Below the pieces are notes generated by a model, which was not told where the DNA came from, ran no database searches, and saw only the letters and a list, made by a program, of their open reading frames with translations. DNA of 64,000 nt from Alkaliphilus sp. B6464. Its GTDB lineage: Bacteria > Bacillota > Clostridia > Peptostreptococcales > Natronincolaceae. Position numbers and translations under genes: made by a program. Of this stretch, positions 31,231-39,471 are shown in pieces (within the stretch, counting starts at the first letter, position 1; each line of letters opens with the position of its first letter). The stretch spans positions 62,001 through 126,000 of the forward strand of contig NZ_CP058558.1 in assembly GCF_018141165.1 (NCBI RefSeq), in the 5' to 3' direction.

Positions 31231-32319
31231 TGTCGTGCAATATTTTTCATAAGTTTTAGTAATATATAACTTAATCTTTTCGGAGAATTCATAATTAGAA
31301 AGATATAATCTACTATAATTATTCTCAATAAAATTATTTTCCCATGGTGTTAAATTATATAGTTTTTTATTTTTATATATTATATTTAATTTGTCTTTTT
31401 CATCCAAAGAATTATTATAATGAATAACTTGAGTACTGATTTTAAGTTCCTCTAAGACTTTATTTGCGTTCTTTTTATAAAGTTTTTTAAGATTATTAAA
31501 ACACTTTGATTCAATTTCATTAATAATGAACTGAACTTTCGGAGATAGGCTTTTTTTATTTTTAACTGCCGTCAAAAACTGTAATTTACAAAAGTTTCTC
31601 TCCCATTCTCCAATCAAGTTATTATAGTGTGTATCTAATAAATAGATATTTGTAAGTTTTTCCTTCACCTGTTCTTCTGATAAATGAATCTCTCTATTTT
31701 CTTCTTTAAAATCTTTTACTACATTACTTGCTATTTTAAATCTATGCTCCTTACAAAGACCAACTTCTTTTATCTTTACGATATGTTCTGTTGTAGGATA
31801 TCCTTTGTGTTGCTTAAAGTTATATTGAGGATATAATCTATCTATTTCTCTCAATTTTTGATCACAGTAATCCTTGGCTATTATAGATGCAGCAGATACA
31901 CAATCATGTTTAGCATCAGCAGATACCTCTGTAATATGAGTAACCTTTGGAATTCTTTCAATCCAATCCATCTTTTGATTTCCATCTAATATAATTGTTA
32001 TTTCAGGAATATAGTTCACTTTAAATTTACTTTGTCTACTTCTTGTAATGTGCTTTGCTAACCTATTCCAAAGTTTCCTCATAGATTTACTAACGCCATG
32101 CTTATCTACTTCTTCAGCAGAAATTTCTTTAATCTTGAAATACATGGCCTTTTCCTTAATTTGTTTTGCTAATTCTATAATTTCATTATCAGATAAGTTT
32201 TTGCTATCAATTGGTAATCTATCTATTCCATGATTTTCTGGAAGTACAACAAGTGCAGCCACCATTGGACCCGCAATTGATGAAACCCCCACCTCATCAA
32301 TACCTACTTTAAAATTCAT
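31219..32319 (-). CDS. RNase HII-like protein with 160-residue C-terminal extension, 366 aa
   Basis: ATG at 32319 behind GGGGGTATT. Residues 1-200 match RNase HII, which cuts RNA in RNA-DNA hybrids: GIDEV (6-10, metal Asp and Glu), IAGPMVAALV, IDSKNLSD, ILDGN, then SADAKHDCVSAASIIAKDYCDQK. The Gly-Arg-Gly motif that normally follows the DE pair and senses the ribose 2'-OH reads GVS here. The C-terminal 160 residues are Lys-rich, helical and unknown. Possibly a variant with altered substrate, e.g. for primer removal. Confidence 0.8.
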   Translation of the reverse strand: MNFKVGIDEVGVSSIAGPMVAALVVLPENHGIDRLPIDSKNLSDNEIIELAKQIKEKAMYFKIKEISAEEVDKHGVSKSMRKLWNRLAKHITRSRQSKFKVNYIPEITIILDGNQKMDWIERIPKVTHITEVSADAKHDCVSAASIIAKDYCDQKLREIDRLYPQYNFKQHKGYPTTEHIVKIKEVGLCKEHRFKIASNVVKDFKEENREIHLSEEQVKEKLTNIYLLDTHYNNLIGEWERNFCKLQFLTAVKNKKSLSPKVQFIINEIESKCFNNLKKLYKKNANKVLEELKISTQVIHYNNSLDEKDKLNIIYKNKKLYNLTPWENNFIENNYSRLYLSNYEFSEKIKLYITKTYEKYCTTKAS

Positions 32320-32417
32320 ATTAATACCCCCTATAGTTATTATATAATGAGAAATTATACAAGTCTTACTGCTGCAAATCAAATAAAATGTTTAATGCAT
32401 TAATCAAGAAAAACTAA

Positions 32418-32446
32418 AAGACCCTAGATTAACTAAGGTCTTAGTC
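32418..32446 (-). terminator. terminator of 32450-32710
   Basis: AAGACC / GGTCTT stem with T-tail on the minus strand. Confidence 0.5.
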
Positions 32447-32449
32447 TTA

Positions 32450-32710
32450 TTATGCTACTTGTAAAGAATATATAAAATCATCAAAACTTCTTCCCTTCTG
32501 TGCTAGGGCCAAGAATTCATTTTGTATTCTGAAAGGAACCTGTTTCTTGTCAAGTACCTCAAAATCAAATTTGATTATATCCCTAACTACTCTTTCTTCA
32601 TATTCATCCGGTCTACAAAACACTAAGATCTTTTGAAAAAACCATAAGTTATATAAAGTCCTTTGAATTTCATCCGTTAAAATAAAACCATGTAATAATC
32701 TTGTTTTCAT
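32450..32710 (-). CDS. hypothetical protein, 86 aa
   Basis: ATG at 32710 with AAGGAGATGG before it; the ATG overlaps the TGA of the upstream frame (ATGA), so translation is coupled. Small soluble protein, no family recognised. Confidence 0.65.
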   Translation of the reverse strand: MKTRLLHGFILTDEIQRTLYNLWFFQKILVFCRPDEYEERVVRDIIKFDFEVLDKKQVPFRIQNEFLALAQKGRSFDDFIYSLQVA

Positions 32711-32939
32711 ACGCCCATCTCCTTACACACATTTTTATTTATCATCATTTCTTTTTTCTTCTCTTTTAAAGCCTTTTTCATAACTGCAATGATATCATTA
32801 GATTCAACATCTGCATTTAAGTTTACAAAGTCTGATAATCCCTCAATAATATACTTTTTGACATTTCCTGCTCTACTAAAAACAAAGCATTACTTAACTG
32901 TTGAAACGCTTTTCTTTGGTGATCATTAAACTGTCTCAA
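32707..32939 (-). pseudogene. small gene with a one-base frameshift in a T-run
   Basis: TTG at 32939 follows a perfect TTAGGAGGTAC. The frame reads LRQFNDHQRKAFQQLSNALF, then leaves at a run of five T. A shift by one base continues naturally as SRAGNVKKYIIEGLSDFVNL ... to TGA overlapping the next ATG. Intact product about 76 aa, helical. One T missing (mutation or sequencing error) or a programmed shift. Confidence 0.55.
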
Positions 32940-33115
32940 GTGAAGTACCTCCTAAGTATTGATTAAATCCATAAATATGTACTTGATATACAATACAAAA
33001 TGACTTCCAAATAAATCAAGAATACTTACCAATACTTTATTCTCAATCACCCTATTAGTTTTTTAATATCATTATAAGAGTAAAAACACCATCCCTTTGA
33101 ATTTTTTGTGTTTTT

Positions 33116-33127
33116 AACATAACACCA
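33116..33127 (-). promoter_or_regulatory. promoter of the TRTG/TATGTT family
   Basis: Minus strand reads GGTG-T-TATGTT-AAAAA; serves 32939 with a leader of about 170 bases in which I see no other gene. Confidence 0.55.
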
Positions 33128-33161
33128 TTTCTGTTTTGAAAATTTAGGTATAATAAAATAA

Positions 33162-33183
33162 GACGCTCTGTTGTAGAGCGTCC
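33162..33183 (-). terminator. terminator of 33197-33394
   Basis: GACGCTCT / AGAGCGTC stem then TTATTTTATT on the minus strand. Confidence 0.7.
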
Positions 33184-33196
33184 TTAACATATTACT

Positions 33197-33394
33197 TTAA
33201 CTTAATCGACTATACATGATATTCAATAAGTCTATATAATTTTTTAATTCTCCTTTTGTTAATTCAAGTCCTATTGAAGAACTTGGACTGCCTGATTGAG
33301 TAATATTTGTTAAATACAATGTATTATCCTCTTTATTTATAGACAATCTATGCTTAACAAATCCACTATCGAATTCGATTTTATCTATTTCCAT
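33197..33394 (-). CDS. hypothetical protein, 65 aa
   Basis: ATG at 33394 behind GAAGGGCTG. A small beta-strand protein (EIDKIEFDSGFVKHRLSI, TLYLTNI) with a final helix. No family recognised. Follows the zinc-ribbon gene by about 30 bases, likely one transcript. Confidence 0.6.
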   Translation of the reverse strand: MEIDKIEFDSGFVKHRLSINKEDNTLYLTNITQSGSPSSSIGLELTKGELKNYIDLLNIMYSRLS

Positions 33395-33424
33395 TTTCAG
33401 CCCTTCTTTCATCAATGAACTACT

Positions 33425-33601
33425 TTATTTCTTTATTGTTTTATTGTTTTCATCAACCTTTTTCAAAAAACCACATTCGCAACTTATAATAATTATCTCA
33501 TTCTCTAAAGAAACCTTTAACTTAGTATCCTTGTAACTACTTTTGCAATTAGGACACTTTTTATATTTGTTGACTACACTAGTAAAAGCCTTTCCATTCA
33601 T
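33425..33601 (-). CDS. DUF3797-like zinc-ribbon protein, 58 aa
   Basis: ATG at 33601 behind GGAGGAG. CPNC (15-18) and CECG (41-44) with an intervening strand pair, then a basic end; the spacing resembles DUF3797 proteins of Firmicute phages. Family by eye only. Confidence 0.55.
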   Translation of the reverse strand: MNGKAFTSVVNKYKKCPNCKSSYKDTKLKVSLENEIIIISCECGFLKKVDENNKTIKK

Positions 33602-33640
33602 TTTTCGTTTCTCCTCCTTCACCAGTTCAACAATTCAATC

Positions 33641-33896
33641 TTATATTAATTTGGCTACAACTTCTCCTATCCCATGGATATAGTCGCAACAAGACATAAT
33701 ATTAGGAAATTCTATATATATTCTCACTTCTCGATCCTCAAATATGATGGCTTATGCAGTTTCAATACTACCATCCTGTTCACTATCCGTATAAACTGCT
33801 CTATTTTCTTCAATAACAAACCCATAATCCTTTAACCGCTCAAACTCAATATGTTCTTTAATTTTAAGCCTCTGATTTATTGCAGAGACCCCACGA
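33641..33896 (-). pseudogene. out-of-frame tail of the VirD4-like gene
   Basis: After the stop of 33897-34538 the minus strand continues in another frame with protein-like sequence (NNLKTIYSNRGVSAINQRLK ...), broken by TAA at 33752 and continuing to TAA at 33641 (ends IHGIGEVVAKLI). The shift lies at an A-run near 33915. It suggests the ATPase originally had about 50-85 more residues. Confidence 0.4.
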
Positions 33897-34538
33897 TTAC
33901 TGTAGATGGTTTTTAGGTTGTTTTTCTACATCATACATAGTGATAAACTTTTTGATTTTTTGTACTTCCTCTGATGTATAATTGGATTCTAACTGTCTAG
34001 TATATTGAACGGTTGACGCTACATACAGATTATTATCTTCAAGAACTGTTACTAAATTCTCTATCCTTCCCAAGTGATGAAGTTCGTCACAGCAGATTAG
34101 AATAGGAACATCAACTTTTCCTACTTTTGAATGTAGATCAGCAAATATGTCGTTCAATAATTCATAAGCAAGTTTCATCTTTTGAGCGGATTCTGCCGAA
34201 AGACTCAAGTATACAGATTTTCCAGTTAAAAGAAGTGATGTTATATCAGAGAAGTTTGGTTTATCCTCATGTAATCCAAAGACATGTATATCGTCTCTAT
34301 CTACTATTACATCTTCATATCTTCTTTCGATATTTATATATAATTTTCCGCCTTCCCACACCTTGTAAAGTGGAATTAGTACCTTTGACGTTTTGCCGCT
34401 GCGAAGACATCCTTTGATAAATGGGTTTTCAAAACCTAAGTCTCTAGTGATTTCTAAATCAGTTCGTAAGAACTCTTTTATCCCCTTAAAGTCATATATT
34501 TCTTTAACTTCTTGCTCTTTATATAATTTTATTTTCAT
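33897..34538 (-). CDS. small VirD4/TraG-like P-loop ATPase, 213 aa, probably truncated
   Basis: ATG at 34538. Walker A is GCLRSGKT (43-50). VPILICCDELHHLGRIENL (144-162) is the Walker B with the DE-x-x-x-LG-x-I pattern of conjugative coupling ATPases, and STVQYTRQLESNY fits the sensor that follows. It lacks a membrane domain and is far shorter than VirD4. It could pump or remodel DNA, or be a degenerate relative. The C-terminus seems frameshifted (see 33641-33896). Family promoter at 34571. Confidence 0.6.
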   Translation of the reverse strand: MKIKLYKEQEVKEIYDFKGIKEFLRTDLEITRDLGFENPFIKGCLRSGKTSKVLIPLYKVWEGGKLYINIERRYEDVIVDRDDIHVFGLHEDKPNFSDITSLLLTGKSVYLSLSAESAQKMKLAYELLNDIFADLHSKVGKVDVPILICCDELHHLGRIENLVTVLEDNNLYVASTVQYTRQLESNYTSEEVQKIKKFITMYDVEKQPKNHLQ

Positions 34539-34570
34539 CCTTTATACCTCCTCTATTGTTTTGTATTTCT

Positions 34571-34583
34571 AACATAACACATG
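34571..34583 (-). promoter_or_regulatory. promoter of the TRTG/TATGTT family
   Basis: Minus strand reads ATGTG-T-TATGTT-AGAAA, ahead of 34538. Confidence 0.65.
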
Positions 34584-34615
34584 ATTTGATAAATCTTTGA
34601 AATAATTGAAATATA

Positions 34616-34638
34616 AAAGACAGCCCAATGGCTGCCTC
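34616..34638 (-). terminator. terminator of the ART-like gene
   Basis: GGCAGCC / GGCTGTC stem then TTTTATA on the minus strand. Confidence 0.6.
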
Positions 34639-34642
34639 TTGT

Positions 34643-35425
34643 TTAAGCACTCTTTTTAATAAACTCTCTGTATTCTGGTGTATCTGATATCTGCAAACTT
34701 TCATCCCAATCAAAATTTGTAGCGGTGATAAATGTTTTATTCATTTTCTTAAGTCCAATAGGAAAAAGTCCAATAGAATGATGTCCTACATTACCCCAAT
34801 TTTTACTTTGACAAAAATCATTAATTTTAATCCCATCATATCCTTGCTCTTTAGCCCATTTAAATACTTTTAAATGATTATATTCTGGATCTGTCAAATC
34901 TCCTTCGGAACCATTTGCGTAATCATAAATTCTAAGTTCTTTTTCATTTCTTACGGTCAATATATAAAGTCTACCTTTCAACTTATAGTCAGCAGGTAGT
35001 ACAGTTAATTTACCTTCTATATAACTGGTTTTAATAGGGTAAACTCCATCTTTCGCTTTGTATCCTAAATCTTTCTCAATAAAGGCTTTCAATTCTCCTT
35101 TAGTAAAATAACAACTTTCTTTATCTTTGAACCAAGACCATGAAGAAGGTCTATTGCTATCTACAGAATGAATTTCTGCCCTATATCCCATCATCTCCGC
35201 AATCACAATATTTGTATTTTCTGGAGTTACAGCATTATCTAAAAAATATTCTATTTCTGGAATATAAGAAATAATACCTGCCTCTGGAATATAGTTTTGT
35301 GCTACTGCTGAAGTATATGCTGTCCAAAAAACTCCGTCATAACCTCCACCTCTAAGTTCACCTTCTATCTTTTCACATGTACCATGGAATAAAGTAATTT
35401 CTTTAATAAGTAACTCCCTATTCAT
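34643..35425 (-). CDS. ADP-ribosyltransferase-like protein (ART-PolyVal type), 260 aa
   Basis: ATG at 35425 behind AAAAGGAGAG. LFHGTCEK near the N-terminus, then FWTAYTSAVAQNYI (NAD-binding HG-T and aromatic/AxxY helix), and WAKEQGYDGIKINDF near residue 195. This order is seen in the small ART-fold enzymes found in phage polyvalent proteins. The substrate would be a host protein or nucleic acid and cannot be told. It needs NAD, as does KptA. No secretion signal, so it acts in the cytoplasm. Confidence 0.6.
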   Translation of the reverse strand: MNRELLIKEITLFHGTCEKIEGELRGGGYDGVFWTAYTSAVAQNYIPEAGIISYIPEIEYFLDNAVTPENTNIVIAEMMGYRAEIHSVDSNRPSSWSWFKDKESCYFTKGELKAFIEKDLGYKAKDGVYPIKTSYIEGKLTVLPADYKLKGRLYILTVRNEKELRIYDYANGSEGDLTDPEYNHLKVFKWAKEQGYDGIKINDFCQSKNWGNVGHHSIGLFPIGLKKMNKTFITATNFDWDESLQISDTPEYREFIKKSA

Positions 35426-35565
35426 CTATATCTCTCCTTTTTTAGATTCCTATGTTTTTATACTTAAACCTATTAAAATGTGGGAGTATCTTATTAATTT
35501 TCAATCTCTACTTTCAAGTAAAATAAAAATCAGGGTAATCCCTAATTGCAAGTATTTTTATGCAA

Positions 35566-35685
35566 TTAGCAAAGTCTCAGATATATATTTAGCATGATTT
35601 CAACTGCATCTAATGAATCTGTATCTAAATCATTCATTAACGATGTCTCCTCTGTGATATCTTCAGGTATAATACATAATTTCAA
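35566..35685 (-). pseudogene. fragment of an acyl carrier protein
   Basis: The frame reads KLCIIPEDITEETSLMNDLD then TDSLDAVEIMLNI and soon TAA. The Asp-Ser-Leu motif (phosphopantetheine serine) with the preceding ITEETSLMNDL is characteristic of acyl carrier proteins. Both the first helix and the last third of the usual 75-80 residues are missing, so this is a remnant. Confidence 0.5.
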
Positions 35686-35697
35686 TGAAATTTAGAA

Positions 35698-35724
35698 CAA
35701 GGCCTTCCGTAGAAAGCCTTGTTC
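35698..35724 (-). terminator. terminator of 35731-36177
   Basis: AACAAGGCTTTC / GGCCTTGTT hairpin on the minus strand. Confidence 0.65.
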
Positions 35725-35730
35725 TTGTGT

Positions 35731-36177
35731 TTAATATTCATATAAACTTTTTTCAACTTCTCCATAAAAATTCACTAATTCCTGAATTTTCTTTAATTTA
35801 TCTATTTCATTTATATCTTCTCTTAAAATATTTTTAATGTAAGATATTTCGATATAAGGTTCATAGTTATCATAAGAAAGACTTATTTCCTTATCTATTT
35901 CTTCTTTCCCTTCTTCAGCAGGTCTATACATTCTTAATTGATCAGGAACATCAGAACAATTAGCACTTTTCCTGTTAAATGAAATTCCAAGTTTTTTAAG
36001 TTGGCTTTCTAAATAATCAAACTTACCATATGACGCTTCATTATCAACAAAAGTAATTACTTTTTCATCAGTTTCTCTTTCAGACCAATCATACTCATTA
36101 ATTAAGTTCCTTACTACTAAATCGCTATCATAAAGATTTTGTGGTATATATAATTCTCCTCTACTGTAATCTGCCAT
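35731..36177 (-). CDS. hypothetical protein, 148 aa
   Basis: ATG at 36177 behind AAGGAGGTAT. Acidic, mixed structure, with Tyr-rich N-terminus and helical C-terminus (INEIDKLKKIQELVNFYGE). No recognised motif. Confidence 0.65.
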   Translation of the reverse strand: MADYSRGELYIPQNLYDSDLVVRNLINEYDWSERETDEKVITFVDNEASYGKFDYLESQLKKLGISFNRKSANCSDVPDQLRMYRPAEEGKEEIDKEISLSYDNYEPYIEISYIKNILREDINEIDKLKKIQELVNFYGEVEKSLYEY

Positions 36178-36264
36178 AATAAAAATACCTCCTTATAGTA
36201 ATTGTGCATATATCATATAAAAGCATAAATCATAAAATCAAATAAAATTTGAAATAAAGTCAAC

Positions 36265-36294
36265 TTGACAGGGGTTGTGTATTTTCTGTATAAA
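36265..36294 (+). promoter_or_regulatory. strong sigma-A promoter
   Basis: TTGACA (36265) and TATAAA (36289), 18-bp spacing; drives 36326. Confidence 0.65.
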
Positions 36295-36325
36295 TAAATA
36301 TATTCTAAACTTAGGAGGTTTTTAC

Positions 36326-36580
36326 ATGAATAATGTAGGTGCTAGTGCTATTCAAGATATCAAAATAGAGCGTGAAAATGGAGTTTATTTTAATGTTGTA
36401 ATGTCATCAGCAGCGGGACATTATTTAGGCTCTGTATCCTATGAGGATGGATATTTTTCGCCAAATAGTCGTGATACTGGTTATTATCCTTCGGCAGATG
36501 CAGTAATTGTTGATTTTCCAGATGCAATTACTTTAGATCAAGCATTTGAGTGTGCAAAGAAAGATGGTTATATTAAATAA
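36326..36580 (+). CDS. hypothetical beta-rich protein, 84 aa
   Basis: ATG at 36326 behind TTAGGAGGTT; the frame upstream overlaps the promoter. Gly/Ser-rich strands (NVVMSSAAGHYLGSVSYEDGYF), no signal peptide, no known family. Flanked by its own promoter and terminator. Confidence 0.65.
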   Translation: MNNVGASAIQDIKIERENGVYFNVVMSSAAGHYLGSVSYEDGYFSPNSRDTGYYPSADAVIVDFPDAITLDQAFECAKKDGYIK

Positions 36581-36585
36581 TTCTA

Positions 36586-36613
36586 AGACTACCTGTGTTT
36601 CAGGTAGTCTTTC
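36586..36613 (+). terminator. Rho-independent terminator
   Basis: AGACTACCTG / CAGGTAGTCT with TTTCG tail. Confidence 0.7.
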
Positions 36614-36636
36614 GTTTGAAATAACAATCCTTGCCC

Positions 36637-37077
36637 TTACTTAATTTCCAATACATAATAGCAATATAGTTTCATTTTTTCACTATTTTTCAGAGTTGAA
36701 AATTCTTTCATTTCCTGCATTAACTCCATAGATTCCATGCGTATCATAGTGCATATCTTCTCCAAATTTTCTTTTTCTTCTAATATTATTTCTTCTTTTA
36801 AATAGTAATTTAGAGCAAATAATAATACACTCAATTCAAAAGCGTGTATTTTAAGATTAAAAAAATCATTATCTTGCTTATCAAATACTTTTACTTTTTC
36901 ATATAACAATTCATTAATAAAGTAGTCAGCCCAAGATACTTCTTTAAAATTTTTAATAAATTCTATTGTATAATATTTTCTAGAAGTTATCTTTAATGCT
37001 TTTATAATGGTTTCCTTTTCGTTTAATGTAAGAGGAATAACAATACAAGTTTTATCTAATAAAGTATCTTTAAACAT
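36637..37077 (-). CDS. hypothetical protein, 146 aa (paralogue of 37644-38072)
   Basis: ATG at 37077 behind AAGGGGGC. All-helical. It shares with 37644-38072 the order IxxxEKETIIKALKIT, YFINELLYEKVK, NLKIHAFELSVLLFALNYY. The pair are paralogues separated by an interrupted gene. Function unknown. Family promoter at 37119. Confidence 0.7.
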   Translation of the reverse strand: MFKDTLLDKTCIVIPLTLNEKETIIKALKITSRKYYTIEFIKNFKEVSWADYFINELLYEKVKVFDKQDNDFFNLKIHAFELSVLLFALNYYLKEEIILEEKENLEKICTMIRMESMELMQEMKEFSTLKNSEKMKLYCYYVLEIK

Positions 37078-37118
37078 AAAATGCCCCCTTTTGATATTTC
37101 CATTAATCAGTTTCTTTT

Positions 37119-37130
37119 AACATAACACAT
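37119..37130 (-). promoter_or_regulatory. promoter of the TRTG/TATGTT family
   Basis: Minus strand reads ATGTG-T-TATGTT-AAAAG. Confidence 0.65.
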
Positions 37131-37154
37131 CTTTTAAATGTTTTATCTAAAAAT

Positions 37155-37187
37155 AAAAAGAGACTTAATTTTAAGTCTCTTTTTTAA
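37155..37187. terminator. bidirectional terminator
   Basis: AAAAAGAGACTTA / TAAGTCTCTTTTTT stem. Confidence 0.7.
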
Positions 37188-37247
37188 ATCAATTATTTTC
37201 TGCAAAACACAAAGATCTATATAGGAATTCCTAGAGGAATATAATTT

Positions 37248-37556
37248 TTAAACCAATATTCTAGGATTATCAACATTAACAATTAAGCGATATCCATTTA
37301 CATAATCATTTTCTCTTAGTGTATTTTCTCTATCCCACTATGAATAAACCCAATCATAACAGGTTTTGCCAAAACCATCAATTATTTGATTAGATAACGA
37401 ATCTAAAAAATCATTCCATTCCTGTATAAAATAAATACTCTTACTATCAACTTTCATTCCAGACTTATCTTTTAGTGTCTGTGCAATCCTATTTGTTTCC
37501 TTACTTAAATTCTCATTATATTCTAAGATCCTAGTAAAACTTAATAAAATTTTCAT
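37248..37556 (-). pseudogene. gene interrupted by an in-frame TAG (102 codons in all)
   Basis: ATG at 37556 after a GGAGGAATTTAC site opens 72 codons ending CYDWVYS and TAG (37338-37340). The same frame continues WDRENTLRENDYVNGYRL then IVNVDNPRILV to TAA at 37248, clearly protein-like. So either the gene carries one nonsense codon or the TAG is read through. The 72-residue product alone would lack its last third. Family unknown. Confidence 0.55.
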
Positions 37557-37643
37557 GTAAATTCCTCCGTCACAATAAAATACATCTATTTTTATACAGA
37601 AAGAATTATGTATTTATTAATTAAAAATAGGCTTAGATGTCTA

Positions 37644-38072
37644 TTAATTAATTTTTGTTTTTATCTCCTCTATAAATATATTTAGTTTATCTAAGTTATC
37701 AAGTTTTACGTATTCTTTGCTTTTAGCCTTGATATCTATTGTTTCACAAAGAATTATAGTCAATATATTTGTTAAGATTTTACTATCTGCATCTTTGCTT
37801 ATATAAGGAGCGAAATAATATAATGCAAATAGCAAAACATTGACTTCTGTATAGTGAATCTCAACATCATATAAATCGAGTTCATCTTTCCCTATTTTTT
37901 GAAATTTATCTTTTAAAAGTTCAGAAATAATATAGTCGATACATAGAACATCCTTATTATGTTTATTAATACTTGTTTTGTAATGTGTATTAGATGTATA
38001 GTCTAAAGCCATAATTATTAATTCTTGCTCTCTTTTACTTATTGTCACCCAAATGGAAGAACTATTCTTCAT
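37644..38072 (-). CDS. hypothetical protein, 142 aa (paralogue of 36637-37077)
   Basis: ATG at 38072 behind GGAGGAGTAGG. Helical; matches 36637-37077 in ISKREQELIIMALDYTS, YIISELLKDKF and VEIHYTEVNVLLFALYYF. Function unknown. Confidence 0.7.
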   Translation of the reverse strand: MKNSSSIWVTISKREQELIIMALDYTSNTHYKTSINKHNKDVLCIDYIISELLKDKFQKIGKDELDLYDVEIHYTEVNVLLFALYYFAPYISKDADSKILTNILTIILCETIDIKAKSKEYVKLDNLDKLNIFIEEIKTKIN

Positions 38073-38293
38073 TCTCCTACTCCTCCTCTTTAGAATATTA
38101 AATAATATATAAAATCCAGTGGCACTTTTATTATATCGAACTTATGTTCTATTGACAAGCGAAAAATGGAATATCACACCAAATAAATAATACCTGTTTG
38201 AAGTACACTAAAAAATAACTATTTAAAATTTGATATTAGCCTCTTTCTATGATAAAAGAATATATCTTTTGCAATATTGGAGGGAGGGATGAT

Positions 38294-38935
38294 ATGAGCA
38301 TGATTTTTGTTATAGTAAGTATATGCATTATGTCAATAGTCACATTTACTATTATAAATTCTTATTTTAATAAGATAGAAACAAATATTAATTTGCAAGA
38401 TATTTTGCAATCATTGTTCTTAGAAAGAAATTTAGATGTGAAATTATTAATTAAAGAAAAGACTAGACCTTATTATGACTGTGGATCAAAAGAAATGATG
38501 ATATCTAAAGGAAACACAGTTAAAAACATTGCAGAGGGTTTTCACGAACTTGGCCATGCAATAGATGATCATAATACCAAAGACCAAGGACTTTATTCTA
38601 ATTTATCATATCTTATTATGAAATACAGTATTACAATGGCTCTTATTCTATATTACATGCAACCTATGTTTGTAGAAAATAAACTACTTCCCTGCGTAGT
38701 TTTTGCTTTTTGTGGAATATCTATATTCTTTTTTAGTGTTTTATTAAAAGAAGAAATAGTGGCCACGAAGTATGCCCTAAAAATTTTAAGTGATACAAAA
38801 ATATTAAATGGTCGATTATTTAGGAACACACAGACCTGCTTATATAACGCATTAACTACTTATATGGTATTACTTTTGATATCCATAATTATTACAGTAT
38901 ATCAATTAATATATGTATATGGATTGTTTAATTAA
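38294..38935 (+). CDS. YugP-like zinc metallopeptidase, membrane, 213 aa
   Basis: ATG at 38294 behind GGAGGGATGAT. Zinc site HELGH at about residue 85 (GFHELGHAIDDHN) and a downstream Glu in LKEEIVATKYA, as in the neutral zinc metallopeptidase family of YugP (Zn_peptidase_2). Hydrophobic segments at the N-terminus, at 111-150 and at the C-terminus (195-212). Length is close to YugP. Substrate unknown. Confidence 0.75.
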   Translation: MSMIFVIVSICIMSIVTFTIINSYFNKIETNINLQDILQSLFLERNLDVKLLIKEKTRPYYDCGSKEMMISKGNTVKNIAEGFHELGHAIDDHNTKDQGLYSNLSYLIMKYSITMALILYYMQPMFVENKLLPCVVFAFCGISIFFFSVLLKEEIVATKYALKILSDTKILNGRLFRNTQTCLYNALTTYMVLLLISIIITVYQLIYVYGLFN

Positions 38936-39069
38936 TAGATGCAACTAAAAGTTATATTTTCTTTACTTGAAATAATAATTCAATTTACTTTATGATCAAT
39001 TATAGTATTCTATGGTATTAAATCCTTTTGCTTTATTTAAAGATTTATATGATATAAGGAGGCTTTTCA

Positions 39070-39441
39070 TTGTCAAATCAATGGTTTAATAATTATAAAA
39101 CAAATAAATTTACACATCTTTTAAATGTCTTTAAAAACCCTATATATTCAATCCACAGTTCAATAGTAGTTTTATATACTCTTAATGTCTTAGATCTGAT
39201 ATTCACATATAATGGCCTTAAAAAGCAATATTTGATAGAGAGTAATCCTATAATGAACAGAATATATCAATATAACCCTTTTCTCTTTGTATTGTGTAAA
39301 CTACTAGGTGTACTCTTATGTATTTATCCAATTAATCTCCTATATAAGAAGAAAAAATGGGTTGCAAACTCAGTCCTTGGATTAAATATAATTTATGTCT
39401 ATATATTTATTCTGCATATATATATTCTTATATCAATATAA
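39070..39441 (+). CDS. DUF5658-like membrane protein, 123 aa
   Basis: TTG at 39070 right after AAGGAGGC, with TATG-A-TATAAG just upstream as promoter. Three transmembrane segments. The motif LNVLDLIFTYNGL ... ESNPIM (Leu-Asn-x2-Asp ... Asn-Pro-x-Met) matches DUF5658. Function of that family unknown. Confidence 0.65.
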   Translation: MSNQWFNNYKTNKFTHLLNVFKNPIYSIHSSIVVLYTLNVLDLIFTYNGLKKQYLIESNPIMNRIYQYNPFLFVLCKLLGVLLCIYPINLLYKKKKWVANSVLGLNIIYVYIFILHIYILISI

Positions 39442-39467
39442 AAACGCATGATAAACATGCGTTTTTA
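39441..39467. terminator. bidirectional terminator
   Basis: AAAACGCATG / CATGCGTTTT, loop ATAAA; shared by convergent genes. Confidence 0.8.
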
Positions 39468-39471
39468 TTTT

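Noticed and set aside
32882-32900. Programmed -1 frameshift at the T-run of 32707-32939
   Set aside because: The run G-TTT-TTA is not a canonical X-XXY-YYZ slippery heptamer and no stimulatory hairpin is evident; a lost T is simpler.
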